Source of the DNA: Methylobacter sp.
GTDB lineage: Bacteria > Pseudomonadota > Gammaproteobacteria > Methylococcales > Methylomonadaceae
DNA length: 40,195 nucleotides
Assembly (NCBI GenBank): GCA_004299305.1
Contig: SCPZ01000133.1
Coordinates: 1 to 40,195, forward strand
Reading direction: 5' to 3'
Part shown: piece after piece, positions 18,444 through 25,326 of the stretch
How the letters are laid out: each line of letters begins with the position of its first letter
Position numbering within the stretch: the stretch's first letter is position 1
Notes under the pieces: generated by a model
What the model saw: the letters and a program-made list of their open reading frames with translations, nothing else
Databases searched by the model: none
Told to the model about the DNA's origin: nothing
Made by a program: the position numbers and the translations under genes

Positions 18444-19331
18444 GTGACTGACTATCAAGTAGGTGTTTTAGGCGCGACCAGCTTAGTAGGCGAATGCCTG
18501 AGACATCAGCTGGCTCAAGTCGGCTACGGGATAACTGCATATTCGAGACATGCGGTTACGCAGGTAGAGGATGGGGTAAAATGGCTGCAACTGCCTATAT
18601 CCCACCCCCCAACCGTAGATATTCTTGCCAAAAAAGATGACAGCTTGCCGTTGTGGATTTGCGTGGCGCCGATTTGGGTGTTACCGGAGCATTTCGCATT
18701 ATTGGAAGCTCATGGAGCGCAACGCGTGGTAGCGCTGTCTTCCACCAGTCGCTTTAGCAAAGACAAATCATCGGACCCCGAAGAACAAGCTGTAGCCCGC
18801 CGTTTGGCGGATGCTGAAGCGCGTGTGCGGGAATGGGCGGAAAAACGGGGAATAGAATGGGTAATTATCCGCCCCACACTGATTTACGGCTTAGGCCGAG
18901 ACAAAAATATCGCAGAAATCGCCCATTTCATCCGTCGCTTGGGTTTCTTTCCTTTATTGGGCAAAGCAAACGGCTTACGTCAGCCTATCCATGCAGAAGA
19001 TGTAGCCGCTGCATGTTCGGCTGCTTTGCAGGCGCCTTGCGCTACGAACCGGGCGTACAATATTTCCGGCGGCGAAACACTCACTTATCGTGACATGGTC
19101 GCCCGTATATTTACTGCCCTTGACCGCCGTCCTTACCTGCTGACTGTCCCGCTCTGGTTTTTTCGTTTGGCAGTGGCTATTTTGCGCTGCCTGCCGCGTT
19201 ATAGACGGTGGTCGACAGCCATGGCCGAGCGCATGAGCAGTAATTTAGTGTTTGATCACACCGAAGCCGAACAAGACTTAGGTTTTAAGCCTAGGACGTT
19301 CATGCTGTCGACAGAGGATTTACCGAAATGA
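18444..19331 (+). CDS. NAD-dependent epimerase/dehydratase-like SDR protein
   Basis: An atypical extended SDR protein of 295 residues. The dinucleotide-binding glycine motif is degenerate (GVLGATSLVGECL). A central VVALSSTSRFS replaces the usual Tyr-xxx-Lys triad, followed by WVIIRPTLIYGLGRDKN and an ISGGETLTYRDMVARIF segment, both common in nucleoside-diphosphate-sugar epimerase relatives. The start is GTG (18444); the nearby ATG is out of frame. The lack of an obvious catalytic Tyr suggests an altered activity or a sugar/quinone-binding role. It follows rfbA by 64 bases and may share its transcript. Function unassigned. Confidence 0.75.
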   Translation: MTDYQVGVLGATSLVGECLRHQLAQVGYGITAYSRHAVTQVEDGVKWLQLPISHPPTVDILAKKDDSLPLWICVAPIWVLPEHFALLEAHGAQRVVALSSTSRFSKDKSSDPEEQAVARRLADAEARVREWAEKRGIEWVIIRPTLIYGLGRDKNIAEIAHFIRRLGFFPLLGKANGLRQPIHAEDVAAACSAALQAPCATNRAYNISGGETLTYRDMVARIFTALDRRPYLLTVPLWFFRLAVAILRCLPRYRRWSTAMAERMSSNLVFDHTEAEQDLGFKPRTFMLSTEDLPK

Positions 19332-19392
19332 ACTGGGTACATCGTTTTTTTCGGCAACCGCTCATGCATATAACATCATGCCTGAATTGACT

Positions 19393-19557
19393 TAGGCGCT
19401 TTCCTGCGAAAAATATACCCAACTGACTGGTCTTTTTGCCCGTCTCCTGCGTTGTAAAAATGGTTGCATAGCTCGCTATGCGCCCATTTTTACGCCTTGA
19501 ATACGAACAAAAATCCTGCGCCATTTGGGGTATATTTATTCTTGGCAATCGCCTTAA
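19393..19557 (+). mobile_element. Family-1 TIR element (MITE-like), copy B
   Basis: The cleanest copy: left end TTAGGCGCTTTCCTGCG, right end CTTGGCAATCGCCTTA, with the inner words TATACCC and GGTATA in opposite orientation and CCTGCG / CGCAGG likewise. The central hairpin GTAAAAATGG...CCATTTTTAC is the same as in copy A. It has no ORF. It sits between the epimerase gene and the oxygen-sensor gene, inside what should be the promoter region of the latter. Confidence 0.85.
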
Positions 19558-19625
19558 AGTAAACTCCAAACTTATTAACAATAAAAATAAGGAGCTATAC
19601 TTTTTGAAATTACCTGAAGTAAACT

Positions 19626-20501
19626 ATGGAAAATATAAAAAGAAATCAATTCAATAACGAATTTGGGAATATGCGTAACATTAAATTATTTAACTCCGCC
19701 GATCACCGTTTTATTTTACTCAACGAGAGCGAGCCGGGCGAAGAAGACGGCGTTCGTTCCAACCAGTATCTAATCACACATCATAATGACGGGGTGTTGC
19801 TTGATCCGGGCGGTTTTGGAGTGATGCCGAGGGTACTGGTAGAAATGTTGCGTTACCTGAGACCGGAACAAATTAAAGCTATTTTTTTATCGCATCAAGA
19901 CCCGGACATAGTCGGGGGCCTATCGACTTGGTTGGAACTGTGCCACTCTCCTGTGTATGTTTCCAGTATTTGGCTGCGTTTTTTACCCCATTACGGTTTA
20001 AAAGATATGGCGCGATTTATCGGCGTGCCTAACGAAGGCATGGACTGTGAGCCATCGCCCGGCTTCAAACTAAAAATCGTACCCGCGCATTTTTTGCATT
20101 CCGAAGGCCAAATTAACGTATACGACCCAATTTCCAAAATCCTGTTCACTGGCGACATCGGGGCTGCGATGCTGCCCATGGATAAAAATGACGCGTTTGT
20201 AGATGATTTTGCCAGCCACATTCCCTATATCAAAGGATTTCACCGCCGCTACATGTGCTCTAACAAAGCAATACGTTGTTGGCTGGGCAACATTGCCGAC
20301 CTGGATATTGCGATGATAGCCCCTCAACACGGACCGATTTACCGGGGCGCTGCGGTGCAGGACTTTCTAAACTGGCTCAAAAACCTGCAATGCGGCGTTG
20401 ATATAATGCAAGTCGGCGGCTACTTTCCGCCTGACGACTACTCTGCTACAGGAGATGAAGAAGAGCAGCATAACGGCGTGCCGAGAACCCGGCATGAGTA
20501 A
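19626..20501 (+). CDS. ODP-type diiron metallo-beta-lactamase-fold protein
   Basis: A 291-residue metallo-beta-lactamase-fold protein related to the flavodiiron core and to the oxygen-binding diiron protein ODP. Metal ligands are visible: HQDPD (H90, D92, D94), H155 and H158, D177 in FTGDIG, and H235 in PQHGP. The HxDxD form without a following His, and no flavodoxin domain, fit ODP better than a hydrolase. An internal Met at 19671 is an alternative start. The downstream GGDEF-EAL gene overlaps it by 8 bases if ATG 20494 is used, so it most likely senses oxygen or redox for c-di-GMP signalling. ODP function is known from Treponema chemotaxis; the role here is inferred. Confidence 0.78.
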   Translation: MENIKRNQFNNEFGNMRNIKLFNSADHRFILLNESEPGEEDGVRSNQYLITHHNDGVLLDPGGFGVMPRVLVEMLRYLRPEQIKAIFLSHQDPDIVGGLSTWLELCHSPVYVSSIWLRFLPHYGLKDMARFIGVPNEGMDCEPSPGFKLKIVPAHFLHSEGQINVYDPISKILFTGDIGAAMLPMDKNDAFVDDFASHIPYIKGFHRRYMCSNKAIRCWLGNIADLDIAMIAPQHGPIYRGAAVQDFLNWLKNLQCGVDIMQVGGYFPPDDYSATGDEEEQHNGVPRTRHE

Positions 20502-22680
20502 TTTATCGCAGCCCACTCACCTGGAGAACTTACGTTTTAGGGTTATCAGTCAGATTGCAGAAATACTTGAAAATCAAACGCATACGCAGCGCTATGCAAT
20601 AAGTTTGTCCGAACTTAACCATAACGTGCATCAAGAGATTATCAGTAAATTGTTGGCGTCTATGGCTACTAGCATGGCTACCGACGACTCTGCCGCCATG
20701 ATTGCGATGATCCCAACAATTACGCATATCATTGATACCTGCACCCGCTTGGATAACAGTCTTAATTTACTGTTTCAACAACGCAGTAAGCAGTGGGCGT
20801 CTAGCGACCGGCACATCCAAGACCTGATGATAGAGTTTAATCAAACCTTGCTTGAGTTGTCTTCTATTTTGATTGAAAAAGATTTGCTGGAGCGACAAAG
20901 CCGGGTATTGGAACGTATTATCCTGTCGCACGAACATATCTCGCAGTGGAAAGAGTTTGTGCAGGAAATCCTGGTGGATTTTTACGCCATTTTTCCATTT
21001 AACTTTTTTTATATCGCCTTTGCCGAAGAAAATGGCTTATCGCTCTACTTGTATTATCTAGGTCAATACTCGGAAGAGGTGCGCTCGCAAGCGCGTGGCA
21101 TACTAAGCCAACAAATGCTTCAAAGCATCGGACTGCCCCCCGATGCAGCACTGGATATTGAAGAATTTGATATTCACTGCGGCGCCGGAATCAAGACAGA
21201 TCTCGATATTCGTATGATCAGCGTACCCGTACCCGATCATTCGCCCAATCTGGCAGGTTTATTAGGGGTTGCTTACGCCGCTGAAAACAATTTATCAGCG
21301 CAGGAAGCCAGCGTGATCCGCGCGATACTCGCGGTCATGGTCATGGTGGTGGGCTCCAGCAAGGTATTATCACGCACCCTGCTGGAACTTGAATACTACG
21401 CAGTGCATGACCCTCTTACCGGGTTGCACAACCGTCGCCAGTTTAGCGATATTTTACGCTATGAAATCGGTCGTTCCGAACGCCATAAGCATGAATTTAG
21501 CGTACTGATGCTCGACTTGGACGATTTTAAAGATATTAACGATTCATACGGACATCCCACCGGCGATACAGCGCTGTGTGCAATCGCCAATGTCCTGCTT
21601 GAGCATACACGCAATGGCGATTTATGCGCCCGCATTGGCGGTGATGAATTTGCCATTATCTTGACTGAAACCGGCCCCAAAGGCGCGCGGGTAGTCGCTG
21701 AAAATGTCAGTCGCGCACTACGGGAACTGGCTATAACATCGGCGCAAGGCAATCGTTTCCATTTAACCGTCTCGGTAGGCGTGAGCAGTTATCCTGTCGA
21801 TGGCCTAACCATAGATACCTTGTTGGAGGGTGTCGATGCCGCGATGTACAAAGCCAAGGATATGGGTAAAGACAGCGTTTGCGCCTTTGATGCAACGGAA
21901 ACTCGCGTCAGTATTCGCGAGACCCGCGATAATGCGGAAAATCTACGCGAAGCCTTAAAGGAAGGGCGTATCGTTCCTTATTACCAATCGATAGTTAACT
22001 GCCAAAGCGGCGAATTATTTGCCTTTGAAACGCTGGCCCGGCTTAAATCCCCAACGGGGGAAACAACCTCGGCGGCGACGTTTATCGAGACCATTGACAA
22101 ATACGGTTTGGCGCGTGAGCTCGATCTCGCCATGATCAACAACGCTTTTGCCGCTAAACGCGCGTGTATGAACACCAACCGCCCTGAAGCGAACGCGAAA
22201 ATTTTTATCAATCTGTCGGTGCAGGAAATTCAAGGCCGCGGCATTTTAGGTTATGCCGAAGAGCTCTGCCAACGACTGGAACTCCCCCCCGAAAGCATTG
22301 TCTTTGAATTACTGGAACGCGATGCGATTGGCGATATGACCAACATGCGCCGGTTTTTGACCAATTTGCGCCGTAAAGGTTTTGCCTTTGCCCTCGACGA
22401 TTTCGGAACGGGTTACAACTCGTTTCATTATTTGCGTGAATTGCGTTTTGAATACGTCAAAATTGACGGCGCTTTTGTACGTAACATACTGACCTCTCGA
22501 GTGGATTATGCCTTAGTACATAATTTGTCACGATTGTGCCAAGACATCGACATTCTCACCGTTGCCGAATTTGTCGAAAACCAGGAAATTTGGGAGGCGC
22601 TGAAAGATATGGGCATCAATTACGCCCAAGGCTATCATATCAGTCTGCCATTGCCCGAGATGCAGCACAACGTGAAGTAG
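20494..22680 (+). CDS. GAF-GGDEF-EAL c-di-GMP regulatory protein
   Basis: A 728-residue cytoplasmic protein with a helical N-terminal region, a GAF-like sensory domain (about 150-290), a GGDEF domain and an EAL domain. The synthase site is intact (IGGDEFAI, about 382-386), and an RNGD inhibitory site precedes it by five residues. In the EAL domain the signature reads FETLARL (ETL for EAL), but other catalytic motifs are kept: NLSVQEI, FELLERD, DDFGTGYNS, VKIDGAFVRN and AEFVENQE. Both activities are plausible. ATG 20494 overlaps the ODP stop by 8 bases; ATG 20455 is another option but has AGGAG abutting it. Coupling to the ODP gene suggests direct partnership. Confidence 0.85.
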   Translation: MSNLSQPTHLENLRFRVISQIAEILENQTHTQRYAISLSELNHNVHQEIISKLLASMATSMATDDSAAMIAMIPTITHIIDTCTRLDNSLNLLFQQRSKQWASSDRHIQDLMIEFNQTLLELSSILIEKDLLERQSRVLERIILSHEHISQWKEFVQEILVDFYAIFPFNFFYIAFAEENGLSLYLYYLGQYSEEVRSQARGILSQQMLQSIGLPPDAALDIEEFDIHCGAGIKTDLDIRMISVPVPDHSPNLAGLLGVAYAAENNLSAQEASVIRAILAVMVMVVGSSKVLSRTLLELEYYAVHDPLTGLHNRRQFSDILRYEIGRSERHKHEFSVLMLDLDDFKDINDSYGHPTGDTALCAIANVLLEHTRNGDLCARIGGDEFAIILTETGPKGARVVAENVSRALRELAITSAQGNRFHLTVSVGVSSYPVDGLTIDTLLEGVDAAMYKAKDMGKDSVCAFDATETRVSIRETRDNAENLREALKEGRIVPYYQSIVNCQSGELFAFETLARLKSPTGETTSAATFIETIDKYGLARELDLAMINNAFAAKRACMNTNRPEANAKIFINLSVQEIQGRGILGYAEELCQRLELPPESIVFELLERDAIGDMTNMRRFLTNLRRKGFAFALDDFGTGYNSFHYLRELRFEYVKIDGAFVRNILTSRVDYALVHNLSRLCQDIDILTVAEFVENQEIWEALKDMGINYAQGYHISLPLPEMQHNVK

Positions 22681-22822
22681 TAGGTTGATAGTTAAAAATA
22701 GGATCAACGAAAGAACCTAGCTAACTCGGTGTTCATTAAATACAATCGAACGCAGATAATCACCCTAGGCAACTCGCAATAAATAAAATACACGTAAATT
22801 ACTCAGGGCTAATTTTATAATA

Positions 22823-22934
22823 GAACACGGATGACACAGATTGGACGGATTTAAACGGATTTTAAAGAGTCGATGGATAGCCCATTCATTGGTTTTATCT
22901 GTGTTTATCTGTCTAATCCGTGTCATCCGTGTTC
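22823..22934. repeat. Family-3 palindromic repeat, copy 2
   Basis: 112 bp, ends GAACACGGAT and ATCCGTGTTC, same layout as copy 1. Paired changes relative to copy 1 keep the stem intact (left GATGGCAC to GATGACAC, right GTGCTATC to GTGTCATC). It lies between convergent genes: the GGDEF-EAL gene (+) and the J-domain/Sel1 gene (-). Confidence 0.85.
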
Positions 22935-22970
22935 CATTGTATTTGTGGTTTATTTTTGCGAGTTACTACC

Positions 22971-24089
22971 TTATTCGCTATGTTCCAACTGCTTTAAAGC
23001 GGCAACAGCCTCCGCCAAACCCTGCTTGGCAGCCTTGCGATACAAATCAGCAGCCTGTTTGCTGTCCTTTGGCACACCCACGCCATTTGCATAAATAACG
23101 CCCAAATTGTATTGAGCACGGGCATGGCCCTGTGCGGCAGCCTTGCTGTACCAAGAAATAGCTAATCTGTTATCCTGTGCCACGCCTTGTCCTTTTGCGT
23201 ACATCAGTCCTAGGTTATATTGGGCAATGACATCGCCCTGCTCAGCGGCCTGGTAACACCAATAAACAGCGGTATTATAATTCTGAGTCACGCCTTTTCC
23301 AGTCGCATACATAAAACCCAATTTGGTTTGCGCCTCCCTATGCCCCTGCTTGGCCGCCCTGCCAAACCAGTCGGCCGCCTGTTTATCATCTTTTGTTACG
23401 CCCAGTCCATTGGCGTATAGCAAGCCTACATGGAACTGTGCGTCCGCATTCCCTTGTTCCGCCAACGGCAAGTAAAGTGATAACGCCTCTACAACTCGGC
23501 CCTTGTTTAACATGCGTCTGGCCTTTTCCAGCATCCCCGCAACTTCTTGATTCACCGCCGCCGTTGTTGCCACTGTCGTTGTTTTTGAGTCGGATACATA
23601 AAGAATAATACCGACCAATACAATAGCTACGACCACACCTGCGAGCCAAAAAATCCAGTTTGTTTGTTTTTCGCGTTTCCTCCCTCCTAGGCGGGAGAGC
23701 GAAAGTCGGAGCGCCTTAGTGACACTATAGCAAGCGTTTTTCCAAAATTTATTGATCGTTACAAGGTAGCCGACCGATGGGGGCTTTTTGGCCGTTACAT
23801 CGACATAGGCGTTGGTAATAATTTTCGCCATCCGTTGGGCTTCATTACTCGCGTGTGCCCTTTCCTGCTTATCTATCCATCGATCATGTTCGGCTCTTTT
23901 GGCGGAATCGGACAAAACTGCATAGGCGCCATTGATGACTTTCATTATCCGAAGCGCTTCTTCATGTCCGCCTGCATATTTATCGGGATGATAATTTTGG
24001 CAAAGGGCCTTATAGGCGGCCTTGATAACGCTGGCCGGCGCATTACGCGACACATTTAAGCTATCATAATGAGTTTTGAACTTAGCCAT
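22971..24089 (-). CDS. J-domain membrane protein with Sel1 repeats
   Basis: A 372-residue protein with three parts. An N-terminal J-domain (about 5-70, HPD at 34-36) would recruit DnaK. One membrane helix (about 144-165) follows. The C-terminal half (about 205-370) is a run of Sel1-like 36-residue repeats seen in phrases such as ADAQFHVGLLYANGLGV, KQAADWFGRAAKQGHREAQ and AQYNLGVIYANGVGV. If the J-domain is cytosolic, the Sel1 solenoid would be periplasmic. Sel1 repeats bind protein partners, so it may tether a client to the membrane near DnaK. The downstream side faces the GGDEF-EAL gene, and the upstream side faces the CvfB-like gene in the same direction. Confidence 0.85.
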   Translation of the reverse strand: MAKFKTHYDSLNVSRNAPASVIKAAYKALCQNYHPDKYAGGHEEALRIMKVINGAYAVLSDSAKRAEHDRWIDKQERAHASNEAQRMAKIITNAYVDVTAKKPPSVGYLVTINKFWKNACYSVTKALRLSLSRLGGRKREKQTNWIFWLAGVVVAIVLVGIILYVSDSKTTTVATTAAVNQEVAGMLEKARRMLNKGRVVEALSLYLPLAEQGNADAQFHVGLLYANGLGVTKDDKQAADWFGRAAKQGHREAQTKLGFMYATGKGVTQNYNTAVYWCYQAAEQGDVIAQYNLGLMYAKGQGVAQDNRLAISWYSKAAAQGHARAQYNLGVIYANGVGVPKDSKQAADLYRKAAKQGLAEAVAALKQLEHSE

Positions 24090-24126
24090 ACTGTGTTTTA
24101 ATTTCCAAGCTTAGGTTGCAACAGCA

Positions 24127-24966
24127 TCAATCCACCGGCTTAACAAGCTTTATCCCACTTTTATCGATAGTAATTAATTGTTGCTTGTACAACGCGCCAA
24201 TAGCCTGTTTGAATACTTTTTTACTGACCCCGAATGCCGCATAAATAGTTTCCGGGGGGCTTTTATCACTCAGCATCAACACGCCATCATTGGCTTGCAG
24301 CTTAGCTAAAATGCTGTCTGTCAGCGATACGACTTTGCCGTATCCCGGTTGGTGCAAACTGAGATCGATTTTATGATCTTCCCGTATCTGCTTAATATAA
24401 CCATCCAGTTTTTGACCTTTCCTGACCGGCTGAAACAATTCGTTTTCATACAACATGCCCCAGTGGCTATTATTGATAATCGCTTTAACGCCCAAATCGG
24501 ACTTATCGGCGATAATCAGCGATACTTTTTGGCCGACTTCATAATCGGACGATTCATCGCTGAGCAATTTATCAATTTTGGTGGTGGCGGCAATGCGGCT
24601 TTGATCGTCGAGAAACACCTTGACTAGGTAAGACCGCCCTACTTCCATCTCATGGTATTGTTCACTAAACGGAACCAGCAAATCTTTAGGCAAGCCCCAA
24701 TCCAGGAACGCCCCCACATAATTAAGCGACACCACTTTCAGCCAAGCTATATCACCCACCTCGGCCAATGGCTTTTTGGTGGTGGCGGCCAAATGACCTT
24801 CCGAATCGACATAAACAAACACGTCTAGGGTATCGCCGACCTGGCAGTTTGCAGGCAGTTTTCTATCCGCCAGCAGCACCTTTCCCGAGGTTCCGTCATC
24901 AAGATAGACATTAGCGCCTTGTTGCTTAACTACGTTCAGCTTATTTATTTTGCCGATATTTATCAT
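24127..24966 (-). CDS. CvfB-like S1-domain RNA-binding protein
   Basis: A 279-residue protein of the CvfB/YitL family (S1-like RNA-binding modules plus a C-terminal winged helix), associated with RNA binding and virulence regulation in Staphylococcus. Successive S1-type blocks are recognisable: DGTSGKVLLADRKLP, VGDIAWLKVVSLNYVGAFLDWG, and HWGMLYENELFQPVRKGQKL with IKQIREDHKIDLSL. The winged helix follows (SPPETIYAAFGVSKKVFKQ). The frame is open 48 codons further upstream, but that part lies in REP-like hairpins, so ATG 24966 (MINIGKINKL) is the start. Regulatory target in this organism is unknown. Confidence 0.85.
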   Translation of the reverse strand: MINIGKINKLNVVKQQGANVYLDDGTSGKVLLADRKLPANCQVGDTLDVFVYVDSEGHLAATTKKPLAEVGDIAWLKVVSLNYVGAFLDWGLPKDLLVPFSEQYHEMEVGRSYLVKVFLDDQSRIAATTKIDKLLSDESSDYEVGQKVSLIIADKSDLGVKAIINNSHWGMLYENELFQPVRKGQKLDGYIKQIREDHKIDLSLHQPGYGKVVSLTDSILAKLQANDGVLMLSDKSPPETIYAAFGVSKKVFKQAIGALYKQQLITIDKSGIKLVKPVD

Positions 24967-24980
24967 AATTTCACACATCG

Positions 24981-25083
24981 TTCCCACGCTCCAGCGTGGG
25001 AATGCAGCTAGTGACGCTCCGGCGTCACGATTGGCAACGCTGGAGCGTTGCCGAATGCGTTCCCACGCAGGAGCGTGGGAACG
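24981..25083. repeat. Cluster of four REP-like hairpins
   Basis: Four consecutive palindromes in about 100 bases: 24981-25002 (TTCCCACGC / GCGTGGGAA), 25011-25028 (GTGACGC / GCGTCAC), 25033-25052 (GGCAACGC / GCGTTGCC) and 25058-25083 (CGTTCCCACGC / GCGTGGGAACG). They share an ACGCTCC core with 10138-10253. They lie just upstream of the CvfB-like gene and in the gap to rapA, so in RNA from rapA they would stall or protect the transcript. Confidence 0.85.
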
Positions 25084-25128
25084 ATTAAAATAACTGTAAC
25101 CACTCAACAAATGCTGAGTTTTTTAATA

Positions 25129-25299
25129 GAACACGGATGATACTGATTAGACGGATTTAAACAGATTTATTTTTTCATCGATTATAAATAGTTTTCTTCT
25201 GTTTACGGATATTTGCCGAAATTCAAAAGCTTTTATTATCAGCGCTTATCAGTCAAATCCGTGTCGCCTAGAGGCGCCTTCTTTTGGCATCCGTGTTCT
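25129..25299. repeat. Family-3 palindromic repeat, copy 3 (with insertion)
   Basis: Ends GAACACGGAT (25129) and ATCCGTGTTC (25299) match the other two copies, but the centre is longer and AT-rich, and 23 extra bases (from GCCTAGAGGCGCC to TTTTGGC) interrupt the right arm after GTGTC. No matching insertion is present in the left arm. It lies right after the rapA stop, and with the hairpin cluster fills the 360-base rapA-cvfB gap. Confidence 0.75.
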
Positions 25300-25326
25300 A
25301 TTTTTCTAACTACGGATAATTATGAA

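Noticed and set aside
24967-25110. N-terminal extension of the CvfB-like protein
   Set aside because: 48 extra codons fall in four hairpins of a REP-like cluster, and the family begins at about MINIGKINK.
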